A stretch of 64,000 nt of DNA from Dickeya fangzhongdai (GTDB lineage Bacteria; Pseudomonadota; Gammaproteobacteria; Enterobacterales; Enterobacteriaceae): positions 1 to 64,000 of the forward strand of contig NZ_CP025003.1 of NCBI RefSeq assembly GCF_002812485.1. The letters run 5' to 3'. The first letter of the stretch is position 1. Every line of letters begins with the position of its first letter. The notes below the pieces were generated by a model. The model was not told where the DNA came from. It searched no databases and saw only the letters and a list, made by a program, of their open reading frames with translations. A program made the translations under genes and the position numbers. This document shows positions 1 to 11,363 of this stretch, piece by piece.

Positions 1-81
1 GCCGGGTGCCTGAAAAATCATGAGTTACATAACTAACGTCTGTTCCTTTTCTTGATTGACCTTGTTCGAGTGGAGTCCGCC

Positions 82-1470
82 GTGTCACTTTCGCTTTGGC
101 AGCAGTGTCTTGCCCGTTTGCAGGATGAGTTACCTGCCACAGAATTCAGTATGTGGATACGCCCGTTACAGGCGGAACTGAGTGACAACACTCTGGCGCT
201 TTACGCCCCTAATCGTTTTGTACTGGATTGGGTGCGCGATAAATACATCAATAATATCAATGGACTGTTGAATGATTTCTGCGGCATGGACGCGCCGTTA
301 CTGCGTTTTGAAGTCGGCAGCAAGCCGGTGACGCCTGTTGTCGTTCCAGCCGGCCATCATAGCGCCGCCGTACCCGCGCCTCAGGCGCGCGCCGCTTCGC
401 CGGTGCGCCCGAGCTGGGAAACCCCGGCGGCGCCGGCCGAGCATACCTACCGCTCCAACGTGAACCCCAAGCACACCTTTGACAATTTCGTGGAAGGTAA
501 GTCCAACCAACTGGCCCGCGCGGCGGCGCGTCAGGTGGCGGACAACCCCGGCGGCGCTTACAACCCGCTGTTTCTGTACGGCGGCACCGGCCTGGGTAAA
601 ACCCACCTGCTGCACGCGGTGGGCAATGGCATTATGGCCCGCAAGCCGAATGCCAAGGTGGTGTACATGCATTCCGAGCGTTTTGTGCAGGATATGGTTA
701 AGGCGTTGCAGAATAACGCTATCGAAGAATTCAAACGCTATTACCGCTCCGTGGACGCGCTGCTGATCGATGACATCCAGTTTTTTGCCAATAAAGAGCG
801 TTCGCAGGAAGAGTTTTTCCACACGTTCAACGCCTTGCTGGAAGGCAACCAACAGATCATCCTGACGTCGGATCGTTACCCTAAAGAGATCAACGGGGTG
901 GAAGATCGTCTCAAGTCCCGCTTCGGCTGGGGGCTGACCGTCGCGATCGAGCCGCCGGAGCTGGAAACCCGCGTGGCGATCCTGATGAAGAAGGCGGACG
1001 AAAACGATATTCGCCTGCCGGGCGAGGTCGCGTTTTTCATCGCCAAGCGCCTGCGTTCCAACGTGCGTGAGCTGGAAGGCGCGCTGAACCGCGTGATCGC
1101 CAACGCCAATTTTACCGGCCGGTCGATCACCATCGATTTTGTGCGCGAAGCGCTGCGCGACCTGCTGGCGTTGCAGGAAAAGCTGGTCACCATCGACAAT
1201 ATTCAGAAGACGGTGGCGGAGTACTATAAGATTAAAGTTGCCGACCTGTTGTCCAAACGGCGTTCACGTTCGGTGGCCCGTCCGCGTCAGATGGCGATGG
1301 CGCTGGCCAAAGAGCTGACCAACCACAGCCTGCCGGAGATCGGCGACGCGTTCGGTGGCCGTGACCATACCACCGTGCTGCATGCCTGTCGCAAGATCGA
1401 GCAGCTGCGTGAGGAAAGTCACGACATCAAAGAAGATTTTTCCAATTTAATCCGAACCTTATCGTCATAA
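82..1470 (+). CDS. dnaA: Chromosomal replication initiator DnaA
   Basis: DnaA binds DnaA boxes at oriC, opens the origin and loads the DnaB helicase. The 462-residue product has the DnaB-interacting N-terminal domain, a variable Ala/Pro-rich linker (about residues 80-125), the AAA+ core with Walker A GGTGLGKT at 167-174 and Walker [10 protein letters not shown], and a C-terminal helix-turn-helix containing GGRDHTT. I chose the GTG at 82 because GGAG lies at 72-75 and the protein then starts as [13 protein letters not shown], like E. coli DnaA, which also uses GTG. The open frame extends ten codons upstream to 52 but without family similarity. Bases 1-81 are the incomplete leader. First gene of dnaA-dnaN-recF-gyrB. 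Confidence 0.98.
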   Translation: MSLSLWQQCLARLQDELPATEFSMWIRPLQAELSDNTLALYAPNRFVLDWVRDKYINNINGLLNDFCGMDAPLLRFEVGSKPVTPVVVPAGHHSAAVPAPQARAASPVRPSWETPAAPAEHTYRSNVNPKHTFDNFVEGKSNQLARAAARQVADNPGGAYNPLFLYGGTGLGKTHLLHAVGNGIMARKPNAKVVYMHSERFVQDMVKALQNNAIEEFKRYYRSVDALLIDDIQFFANKERSQEEFFHTFNALLEGNQQIILTSDRYPKEINGVEDRLKSRFGWGLTVAIEPPELETRVAILMKKADENDIRLPGEVAFFIAKRLRSNVRELEGALNRVIANANFTGRSITIDFVREALRDLLALQEKLVTIDNIQKTVAEYYKIKVADLLSKRRSRSVARPRQMAMALAKELTNHSLPEIGDAFGGRDHTTVLHACRKIEQLREESHDIKEDFSNLIRTLSS

Positions 1471-1474
1471 CATC

Positions 1475-2575
1475 ATGAAATTTATCGTTGAGCGTGAGCA
1501 TCTGTTAAAACCGTTGCAACAGGTCAGCAGCCCGCTGGGCGGGCGACCGACGTTGCCGATTCTGGGCAACCTGTTGTTGCAGGTCAGCGAAGGTCGGTTA
1601 TCGCTGACCGGTACCGATCTGGAAATGGAGATGGTGGCGCATCTGGCGCTGACGCAGCCCCATGAACCGGGCGCGACTACCGTTCCGGCCCGCAAGCTGT
1701 TCGATATTTGCCGTGGTCTGCCGGACGGCGCGGAGATTTCCGTCACTCTGGAAGGGGATCGGATGCTGGTGCGCTCCGGGCGTAGCCGCTTCTCTTTGTC
1801 CACGCTGCCGGCGGCGGACTTCCCCAATCTGGACGACTGGCAGAGCGAGGTGGAATTCACCTTGCCGCAGGCGACGCTGAAACGCCTGATCGAAGCCACC
1901 CAGTTCTCGATGGCGCATCAGGATGTGCGTTACTACCTGAACGGCATGCTGTTTGAAACCGGCGGCGAAGAACTGCGCACCGTGGCGACCGATGGTCACC
2001 GTCTGGCGGTGTGCGCCATGCCGGTCGGGCAGTCGCTGCCGTCGCATTCGGTGATCGTGCCGCGTAAAGGGGTGATGGAACTGGTGCGTCTGCTGGATGG
2101 CGGCGATACGCCGCTGCAGTTGCAGATCGGCAGCAATAATATCCGCGCCCATGTCGGTGATTTTATCTTTACCTCCAAACTGGTGGATGGCCGCTTCCCG
2201 GATTACCGCCGCGTGCTGCCGAAAAACCCGGACAAGACGCTGGAAGCGAGCTGCGACCTGCTGCGTCAGGCGTTCTCCCGTGCGGCGATTCTGTCGAACG
2301 AGAAATTCCGCGGCGTGCGGCTGTACCTGAACCAGAACCAGTTGCGGATCACCGCCAACAACCCGGAACAGGAAGAGGCGGAAGAGATTCTGGATGTGGA
2401 ATACGGCGGCACGGAGATGGAAATCGGCTTTAACGTCAGCTACGTGCTGGATGTGCTCAACGCGCTGAAATGCGAAGACGTTCGTCTGCTGCTGACCGAT
2501 TCGGTGTCCAGCGTCCAGATCGAGGATGCGGCCAGTCAGGCGGCGGCCTACGTGGTCATGCCGATGCGTCTGTAA
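1475..2575 (+). CDS. dnaN: DNA polymerase III sliding clamp, beta subunit
   Basis: DnaN forms the ring-shaped homodimer that tethers DNA polymerase III and other polymerases to the template. The 366-residue length equals the E. coli protein. It begins MKFIVEREHLLKPLQQVSSP and ends in YVVMPMRL, the conserved C-terminal tail beside the hydrophobic peptide-binding cleft. It starts four bases after the dnaA stop codon, so it is almost certainly co-transcribed and probably translationally coupled. Nothing unusual was seen. Confidence 0.98.
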   Translation: MKFIVEREHLLKPLQQVSSPLGGRPTLPILGNLLLQVSEGRLSLTGTDLEMEMVAHLALTQPHEPGATTVPARKLFDICRGLPDGAEISVTLEGDRMLVRSGRSRFSLSTLPAADFPNLDDWQSEVEFTLPQATLKRLIEATQFSMAHQDVRYYLNGMLFETGGEELRTVATDGHRLAVCAMPVGQSLPSHSVIVPRKGVMELVRLLDGGDTPLQLQIGSNNIRAHVGDFIFTSKLVDGRFPDYRRVLPKNPDKTLEASCDLLRQAFSRAAILSNEKFRGVRLYLNQNQLRITANNPEQEEAEEILDVEYGGTEMEIGFNVSYVLDVLNALKCEDVRLLLTDSVSSVQIEDAASQAAAYVVMPMRL

Positions 2576-2610
2576 TCCCGCGCGGCGGGCGTCCGCTTTT
2601 GCCCGTTTTC

Positions 2611-2638
2611 ACACGCCGCGCCATCAGGTGCGGCGTGT
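2611..2638 (+). terminator. Hairpin between dnaN and recF
   Basis: Arms ACACGCCGC (2611-2619) and GCGGCGTGT (2630-2638) form a perfect nine-base-pair stem with a ten-base loop, followed by only a weak T run (TTGTTATC). It could attenuate transcription from dnaN into recF and so explain low RecF expression. A full terminator is not certain given the poor T tract. Confidence 0.45.
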
Positions 2639-2725
2639 TGTTATCAAGATGTTGTTATCGGGATGGTGGCGTGAGCGTGCGAAAACGTCCGGCCTGGGCA
2701 AGAAATCAAGCAGAATGGTTGTAAC

Positions 2726-6240
<3,515 letters not shown>

Positions 6241-6332
6241 TAAACGTTTTTGTGGGATCTCGTTCCAAATGAAATGACGTCTCATATGTATGCAATGGCG
6301 TCTCATTGAAAATGCAATAGGTTATGGGTACC

Positions 6333-6363
6333 AAAGAGAGGGACTTATGTTCCTCTCTTTTTT
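6333..6363 (+). terminator. Rho-independent terminator after gyrB
   Basis: Perfect nine-base-pair stem AAAGAGAGG/CCTCTCTTT (6333-6341 and 6352-6360) runs straight into a T stretch. It lies 93 bases after the gyrB stop. The preceding spacer carries two copies of ATGRCGTCTCAT (6274-6285 and 6295-6306), of unknown meaning. Confidence 0.85.
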
Positions 6364-6378
6364 ATTGTCAGCTTTAAA

Positions 6379-6397
6379 CCACCTCCTCGGGAGGTGG
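6379..6397. other. Short GC-rich hairpin
   Basis: CCACCTCC (6379-6386) pairs with GGAGGTGG (6390-6397) over a three-base loop. It sits between the gyrB terminator and the terminator of the minus-strand defence operon. On the plus strand it is followed by TGATTGTTTTA, so it could be a backup terminator for gyrB. Confidence 0.5.
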
Positions 6398-6449
6398 TGA
6401 TTGTTTTATGACTATTTACAAATTGGTCATAATAGGGAATGTAATAAAT

Positions 6450-6479
6450 ACAACTAGAGTTTAATTCAACCCTAGTTGT
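6450..6479 (-). terminator. Terminator of the TIR-caspase operon
   Basis: ACAACTAG (6450-6457) pairs with CTAGTTGT (6472-6479), with a further GTT/AAC inside the loop. Read on the minus strand it follows the caspase-like gene stop by about 50 bases and is trailed by an AT-rich TATTTATTAC. Likely end of the defence transcript. Confidence 0.55.
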
Positions 6480-6527
6480 TAGGAATGCTATTTTTGGTAT
6501 CTAAATTGTTTGAAAATAAAAATGGAA

Positions 6528-7502
6528 TCAAATCCTATTTCTTTCAACCAATCTTCTGTAATGTTCACCAAGAGCTGTTAATCTACATGCTTTGCCTTCC
6601 ATTGCTGCATTCCACATGTGAGTTGCTCCATCTGGTACAACTAGATTTAATCGATTATATTTCTGAAGTAAAGAGAAGGTCCTTGTGTTTTCCTCAACTG
6701 GTTCTGGCATCCCTTCATCTCTTCCTTTCATTTCTGGTTCGAACGTTGGGTCGAGTGGGAATGAGTAACCGGGTATAGGAAACAATGTCGTAATTTTCCT
6801 CAAATCCTCAATAGATATAGCTGGGGAGGATTTTCTAAGCGATACAAATTGCTTCACATTAGTTTTAAAAATAGGGCGCTGATCCCACGCTCCAAGTGAT
6901 TGATCTATATGAGCATAAATGCTGCCTGGAGTTATGTCTCCAGTTAAGTTTGCTGCACTACCACTTAGTGCATCAACAAGCAATGTAGTAAAAACCCCAT
7001 GTCCATTTTTTTCGGATGCGTACTGATCCTTTGTTGAAGCAGTTAAAAAGGTAACTCCTTCAGCAAGAGAGGCTAGTTGTCCTGCCTCGGGGGGAGTTCC
7101 CGCAATACCTGAGTGGCAGCTATCAAGAATAATAATTTTGTTTTTTGCTGGTGCGTCATTTGCAAGAGTCAATATTTCAGTAAGTGAAACGCCTTCATCA
7201 CCACGCGAAGCATCAGATGTTAGCAAGTATCCACCTGTAGGCTCAATGTGACCATGCCCCGCGAAATAAAATAAGGCGATTTCTGCATCAGTACTGAAAA
7301 GTTTAGATATTTGGTCTTTTAATTGGCCTCGATTAACTTTCTCTGTTGGTCCTGTTCCTGCGAGTAATTGACAGTCAAAATTAACAGAGCCACCATCATG
7401 CCTTTCTAAGATAGCCTTTACTGAATGTGCATCATTAACACACCCATATAGATGATTTCCATGTTCATAATAATTTATACCAACGATTAATGCGATTCTC
7501 AT
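6528..7502 (-). CDS. Caspase-like (peptidase C14) protease, defence effector
   Basis: A 324-residue cysteine protease of the caspase/metacaspase clan. It opens with [12 protein letters not shown], a typical first beta strand. The catalytic dyad is His83 in YFAGHGH and Cys129 in LDSCHSG. The protease domain ends near residue 220. A C-terminal extension of about 100 residues ends in a conserved-looking segment, [20 protein letters not shown] followed by [14 protein letters not shown], probably a regulatory or ligand-sensing part. A strong AAGGAG precedes the ATG. It is the last gene of an operon with three TIR-domain genes. In type IV Thoeris a TIR-made nucleotide signal activates such a protease, which degrades cell proteins and stops phage growth; that role here is inferred from context. 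Confidence 0.88.
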   Translation of the reverse strand: MRIALIVGINYYEHGNHLYGCVNDAHSVKAILERHDGGSVNFDCQLLAGTGPTEKVNRGQLKDQISKLFSTDAEIALFYFAGHGHIEPTGGYLLTSDASRGDEGVSLTEILTLANDAPAKNKIIILDSCHSGIAGTPPEAGQLASLAEGVTFLTASTKDQYASEKNGHGVFTTLLVDALSGSAANLTGDITPGSIYAHIDQSLGAWDQRPIFKTNVKQFVSLRKSSPAISIEDLRKITTLFPIPGYSFPLDPTFEPEMKGRDEGMPEPVEENTRTFSLLQKYNRLNLVVPDGATHMWNAAMEGKACRLTALGEHYRRLVERNRI

Positions 7503-7551
7503 GAGCAGCTCCTTACAGGCTATTTATGAAGTTTTTAATGGCATCCAATGA

Positions 7552-7883
7552 TCAAAATACAGTTTTCACAGCTTCAATATTTGTTCTGTCATCGGAGTAT
7601 GCCCAAATACCAATAACTTTCTTGCCTTCTTCCCTTGCACATGTAATTTCCCACATCTGTCCGCTAGAGTTGAGAGAGTTTTTGCTTATGAGTGCAATCA
7701 CTCCATTAGATCTTTTAATACGAGTTCTCACCTTACTCTTCCATTCTTTTTTATAGGCTTCTTTTACGGACATATCGATATACTCAAATGGTGAGTTTGT
7801 ATTTAATGATTGTTCTTTTAATAAATCTCTCTGTCTTTCATCTTCAATAGCAAATGCTACAAAAATAGTTTTTTAGAAGTCAT
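7552..7883 (-). pseudogene. TIR-like (DUF1863/ThsB-type) gene with a -1 frameshift
   Basis: From an ATG at 7883 with ribosome site AGGA, the frame reads M-T-S-K-K-L-F-L and stops after eight codons. Sliding one base at the six-A run (plus-strand T run 7869-7874) restores a complete 110-residue protein starting MTSKKTIFVAFAIEDE. Its core SVKEAYKKEWKSKVRTRIK and GQMWEITCAREEGKKVIGIW match short TIR-like proteins of the DUF1863 (MTH538) family, and the Glu in MWEITCA is the likely catalytic residue. Without slippage only a 73-residue fragment from 7773 is open. It may be a recent inactivating mutation, a phase-variable homopolymer, programmed or transcriptional slippage, or a sequencing error. 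Confidence 0.75.
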
Positions 7884-7926
7884 GGTTTCATCCTGAATCG
7901 CTTAGTGAATATGTTGCATTTCGTGT

Positions 7927-7955
7927 AAAATGAAAAGGGGGCTTTAATTGCCCCC
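7927..7955 (-). terminator. Internal terminator within the defence operon
   Basis: On the minus strand GGGGGC-AATTAAA-GCCCCC is followed by TTTTCATTTT, the form of a rho-independent terminator. It begins a few bases after the second TIR gene stops and lies upstream of the frameshifted TIR gene and the protease. It should reduce expression of those two relative to the first two genes. Confidence 0.75.
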
Positions 7956-7960
7956 GCATT

Positions 7961-8464
7961 TTATTGTCCTAAATTCTGCTTGAGTACTCTGTGAAACTCA
8001 TCAGCAGTTGTAGTATACCCGCGAGATTTGTATATTCTCCGATCCGCCTCATTTCCGGAAAAACTTTCCATCGTTGGCGTATACTTCATGTCCTTATTAT
8101 AAGATGAAATAAAGAGATCAATTTGATTTAGATTTTTTATTTTAGGCCATTTTTTCAAATAGGATGGGAGTTGATGGTCAAGAATATTCAATTGAAATGT
8201 AGCAATACGGTTATCTGCATATGTGGCTTCACCAATTTCAAAGGGAACCCACCAAGATTTCGATGTGTCATCAGAAATAATAGCTAACAAATGAGTGCAT
8301 TCACTCATACGCTTAGTTATGATGTCTGTTATTTCTTCAGCACCTTGTCTGGACTCTTCATCCAACACATCAAGGTAGGTTTTAATTCCAGCAACCTTCA
8401 ACCGTTGATCTATTTTAAAGGCGTACTCTCGGTCTGTATGTCTATAGCTAATGAATACTGGCAT
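7961..8464 (-). CDS. TIR-domain protein, probable NAD-processing sensor
   Basis: A 167-residue protein whose first 90 residues form a canonical bacterial TIR domain. The beta-A strand is MPVFISYRHTD, followed by KTYLDVLDEES (box-like loop) and SKSWWVPFEIGEA, in which Glu76 is the expected catalytic glutamate of NAD-cleaving TIR enzymes. The C-terminal 70 residues match nothing I can name and could bind a phage-derived trigger. It starts two bases after the upstream TIR gene ends, so the two are translationally coupled. Together with the neighbouring protease it fits a Thoeris-type signal producer. The substrate and the cyclic product are not visible from sequence. Confidence 0.85.
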   Translation of the reverse strand: MPVFISYRHTDREYAFKIDQRLKVAGIKTYLDVLDEESRQGAEEITDIITKRMSECTHLLAIISDDTSKSWWVPFEIGEATYADNRIATFQLNILDHQLPSYLKKWPKIKNLNQIDLFISSYNKDMKYTPTMESFSGNEADRRIYKSRGYTTTADEFHRVLKQNLGQ

Positions 8465-8466
8465 TG

Positions 8467-8886
8467 TTACTTAGCCTCCGCTAGGTTTTTTATTTCATCA
8501 ACAATAGATTTGCTATTCCAACCAACAATTTTATCCGCAGCATCTTTCACTGTTTTAGATGTTTTCTCTGATGCCCATGGTTCAATAGCTAATATTTTTT
8601 TCCCCATTTCTTGAGCAAGTTCAATCTCTATATTAATCCACTTGCTATAGGTGGAATAAACTCCTGCCATAATGACAACTACAGATGCTGGTTTGATTTG
8701 TGCTCTGATGGCCTCTTTCAGCTTTGCAGCACTTGGTGCGTTATGTATGGGGTCATCTTTTGGAACACTGTAGTTCTTGTAGTTGAAACCATTGGTTGTC
8801 ACTTGAGAGTCAAGCATTTCACATACTCTGACGTATGCATTACTATATGACCAACTATGACTGATAAAAAGATTGTATAGAGCCAT
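8467..8886 (-). CDS. TIR-like domain protein (DUF1863/ThsB-type)
   Basis: A 139-residue, single-domain protein starting MALYNLFISHSWSYSNAY, the first strand of the MTH538-type TIR-like family to which Thoeris ThsB proteins belong. The segment ASVVVIMAGVYSTYSKWINI leads into E87-I-E-L, where Glu87 is the probable catalytic residue, and GKKILAIEPW is the usual following strand. It is the first gene of the minus-strand defence operon, read from a strong promoter at 8956-8985 through a leader with a dyad. GAGGTG precedes the ATG. It probably acts as a second, independent phage sensor feeding the same protease, an inference from gene order. Confidence 0.83.
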   Translation of the reverse strand: MALYNLFISHSWSYSNAYVRVCEMLDSQVTTNGFNYKNYSVPKDDPIHNAPSAAKLKEAIRAQIKPASVVVIMAGVYSTYSKWINIEIELAQEMGKKILAIEPWASEKTSKTVKDAADKIVGWNSKSIVDEIKNLAEAK

Positions 8887-8909
8887 AAAAAAACACCTCT
8901 TTAGTTTTT

Positions 8910-8933
8910 ATCACTAAAAAACAACATAGTGAT
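8910..8933. promoter_or_regulatory. Inverted repeat in the leader of the defence operon
   Basis: ATCACTA (8910-8916) and TAGTGAT (8927-8933) are perfect inverted arms separated by ten bases. The dyad lies between the predicted transcription start (about 8949) and the first start codon, so it could be an operator or an mRNA hairpin. No regulator gene is encoded in the island. Confidence 0.5.
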
Positions 8934-8955
8934 GTTTTTTACAATTTAGGTGCTA

Positions 8956-8985
8956 TATATAGTGGTGATAGACATTTAATGTCAA
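8956..8985 (-). promoter_or_regulatory. Sigma-70 promoter of the TIR-caspase operon
   Basis: Read on the minus strand, a perfect TTGACA (8985-8980) and TATATA (8961-8956) are spaced by 18 bases. They point at the first TIR gene, with a leader of about 63 bases. The signal suggests constitutive transcription unless the downstream dyad is bound. Confidence 0.65.
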
Positions 8986-9230
8986 GATAAATTAATCAAT
9001 TCTGGCGTTAAAGCTAACTGTTGATGTGTCAGACAATTTGATTTTTCAGAGAAAATTATCATCGCTTCAATAAGAATTACTGACGGTTTGTTACAAGTTC
9101 TACACTGGTATCAGTGAACATCTGATCTTCCCCACAACTATAGATTTCGACGATTGATAATTGATCGTTTTATTTAGAAAGGGGACTTGATGCGATTTTT
9201 TTGTGCATAACAGAAGTCGGCGTGGAGTTA
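8986..9230. other. AT-rich spacer at the island boundary
   Basis: No gene or clear structural element is seen between the defence promoter and the end of the MFS gene. Base composition changes from AT-rich to the GC-rich host style at about 9220, which probably marks one edge of the inserted island. No integrase, tRNA or flanking direct repeat was found. Confidence 0.5.
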
Positions 9231-10415
9231 TTACTTTTGCCACCCTGCTTGGGCTGTTCCACGCCACTCCTGCGCCAACGCCATTACGGCGGTAATCACC
9301 ATGAAGATAACCGCCGACCAGAAAATGGCGGAGGGATGCCCCTGATCCAACAACCAGCCGAAGACCACCGGGCCGCCGGCGCCGCCGATGTTAAAGCCGG
9401 TGGTGACCACGCCGAATACCCGCCCTTCAGCGCCGGCCGGCGATGCCGCGCGGACCAGCATATCCCGCGATGGCGCGATAATACCGGAAAGAAAACCGGC
9501 GACGGCCAGAATCAGGATGGTCGCCAGCGAAGGCAGCGCATACATCGCCACGATGGCGACCAGCACGGCGGTAATGACCAGCGAGCCGGTGGCAACCATG
9601 CCGTGGTGTCGGGTTTTGTCCGCCAGCGAACCGCCGGCCAGCACGCCGAAGGCGCTGGTAAACAGAAACGCGGTCAGCGCCAGGTTGGCTTCGGTCAGCG
9701 GCATACCGTAGCCGTTCACCAGTGCGGTAACCGAGAAATTCTGAATCGAGTTGGTGCTGAGGTTGAGCAGCATAAACAGCACCAGCAGCGACAGAATCGG
9801 CAGGGTGAACACCGCCACCTTGGGCGCCTGGCTGTGCTTATTCTGCGCGGCGGCGGAAGGACGGGCTTCCCGTTCGCCCAGCAGCATCGGTACGGTCAGC
9901 AACCCGAATATCCCGGACAGTACAAACGCGAATTCGATGCTGGTGACGGACGCGACCGCCAGCAGCACCGCGGGAGCGACGGCGGTGCCGAGGAAACCGG
10001 AAAAAGTGTGGACCGAGAAGGCGCGCCCCATGCGGTTTTCGACGATGCCACGCGACAGCAGCGCGTAATCGGCCGGGTGATAGACCGCGTTGGCCAGCCC
10101 TGCCAGCGCCATGGCTGCCAGCATCCAGCTGTAGCTGGTAAACAGACCGAGCGACAGGAAGCACAGGCTGCCCAGCGTCAGCCCGGCGATCAGCGTGCGG
10201 CGCGGCCCGATGCGGTCGACGGCGAAACCGATCGGCGTCTGCACAATAGCGGAGACAACGTTGAATACGCCGAGTGCAACGCCGATTTCCACGTAACTGA
10301 TGCCGCGCTGCGCCGAGATCAACGGCATCAGCGCCGGCAGCACCATCATGTGAAAATGACTAACCCAGTGAGCGGCAGAAACCTGTGCCAGTAGTGGTAA
10401 CTTATTTATTTTCAT
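9231..10415 (-). CDS. MFS transporter, fosmidomycin-resistance-like
   Basis: A 394-residue twelve-helix Major Facilitator Superfamily permease of the inner membrane. The first loop carries GFAVDRIGPRRTLIAG, the MFS loop 2-3 motif, and NAVYHPADYALLS is a hallmark of the Fsr-like drug-efflux subgroup. A hydrophilic central linker (REARPSAAAQNKHSQAPK) separates the two six-helix halves. It is probably the ancestral neighbour of gyrB before insertion of the defence island. The substrate is unknown; drug or metabolite export by proton antiport is the family expectation. Confidence 0.82.
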   Translation of the reverse strand: MKINKLPLLAQVSAAHWVSHFHMMVLPALMPLISAQRGISYVEIGVALGVFNVVSAIVQTPIGFAVDRIGPRRTLIAGLTLGSLCFLSLGLFTSYSWMLAAMALAGLANAVYHPADYALLSRGIVENRMGRAFSVHTFSGFLGTAVAPAVLLAVASVTSIEFAFVLSGIFGLLTVPMLLGEREARPSAAAQNKHSQAPKVAVFTLPILSLLVLFMLLNLSTNSIQNFSVTALVNGYGMPLTEANLALTAFLFTSAFGVLAGGSLADKTRHHGMVATGSLVITAVLVAIVAMYALPSLATILILAVAGFLSGIIAPSRDMLVRAASPAGAEGRVFGVVTTGFNIGGAGGPVVFGWLLDQGHPSAIFWSAVIFMVITAVMALAQEWRGTAQAGWQK

Positions 10416-10570
10416 CGTTATTTTAATAGATTAAATGCGCGGGCGCGCAAGGATGGATTCAGCAATAAGGTTAACATATCGCCAGAACGGTTAGCCGTCT
10501 ATCTTTTATGGGAGAGGGTTTTAAAATTAGCGAGGGTGCGGCAGGACGATCGATTGCGGAAAACAAGGTG

Positions 10571-10602
10571 TCTGGCTGCGGCGGTTAAAAAGCGCAGCCA
10601 GA
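10571..10602 (-). terminator. Hairpin after rsmJ
   Basis: TCTGGCTGCG (10571-10580) pairs perfectly with CGCAGCCAGA (10593-10602). On the minus strand it follows the rsmJ stop within ten bases and is trailed by CACCTTGTTTTCC, a modest T stretch. Probable terminator of the prlC-rsmJ operon. Confidence 0.55.
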
Positions 10603-10610
10603 ACCTGGCG

Positions 10611-11363
10611 TTACTCCGCCAGCGGCAGATAAAAATCAAACCGATGGCTTTTGGTTTCCAGCGCGGACTGGGCGGGTACGCCGGCCAGCGGCGGCGCGTA
10701 GTCCGGGCGTTTGACCACCACCCGCTTTTTCGCCAGACGGCGCGCCGGCGCCAGCAGGGCATCGGCGTCATCGTCGGCGCCGACCAGTGTCTGAAATACC
10801 CGCATCTCCTTTTTCACCAAGGCGCTTTTCTGCCGATGAGGAAACATCGGGTCGAGGTAGACCACGTCCGGCGGCGGGGTAATCGCGGACAGCGCGTCGA
10901 TGCTGGAGGCATGCACCAGCGTCAGGCGCTCGCACAGCCAGCCGCCGATTTCCGGGTCCTGATAACCGCGTTGCAGACCGTCATCCAGCAGTGCCGCCAC
11001 TACCGGATGACGTTCCACCATCCGCACCCGGCAACCGAGCGCCGCCAGCACAAAGGCGTCGCGGCCGAGGCCGGCGGTGGCGTCTACTACGTCGGGCAGA
11101 TAGTCTTTTTTAATGCCGACTGCTTTGGCGACCGCTTCGCCGCGTCCGCCGCCGAAGCGGCGACGGTGCGCCAGCGCGCCGGAGGCGAAATCCACGCAGA
11201 TGGCGCCCAGCTTCGGCTCGTCGCATTTACGCAGTTCCAGCCTCTCGGGGGTGAGCACCAGCGCCAGCGATGCGGCGGCGTCGTTCTCCAGCCCCCAGCG
11301 CCGGGCCAGTACCGCCAGCGCCTCGGGGTCGGCGCCGGCTTCGGTCAGTAAACCAATCCTCAT
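10611..11363 (-). CDS. rsmJ: 16S rRNA (guanine(1516)-N(2))-methyltransferase
   Basis: RsmJ (formerly YhiQ) methylates G1516 of 16S rRNA using S-adenosylmethionine. The 250-residue length fits the family. SAM-binding motif I reads [16 protein letters not shown], and the catalytic-site motif is [16 protein letters not shown]. Its ATG overlaps the stop of prlC by four bases (ATGA), so the two are translated as a coupled pair, the same order as in E. coli. Confidence 0.96.
   Translation of the reverse strand: MRIGLLTEAGADPEALAVLARRWGLENDAAASLALVLTPERLELRKCDEPKLGAICVDFASGALAHRRRFGGGRGEAVAKAVGIKKDYLPDVVDATAGLGRDAFVLAALGCRVRMVERHPVVAALLDDGLQRGYQDPEIGGWLCERLTLVHASSIDALSAITPPPDVVYLDPMFPHRQKSALVKKEMRVFQTLVGADDDADALLAPARRLAKKRVVVKRPDYAPPLAGVPAQSALETKSHRFDFYLPLAE

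Noticed and set aside
6274..6306. Direct repeats ATGRCGTCTCAT as attachment site of the defence island
   Set aside because: Both copies lie on the same side of the island, before the gyrB terminator, and no third copy is found near 8990-9230.
7552..7773. Stand-alone 73-residue protein
   Set aside because: It is only the in-frame remnant after the frameshift. Similarity to TIR-like proteins continues upstream to the ATG at 7883, which has its own ribosome site.
9201..10394. 397-codon plus-strand frame opposite the MFS gene
   Set aside because: It is composed of Gln/His/Arg-rich antisense of a membrane protein; the minus-strand frame has clear MFS motifs.
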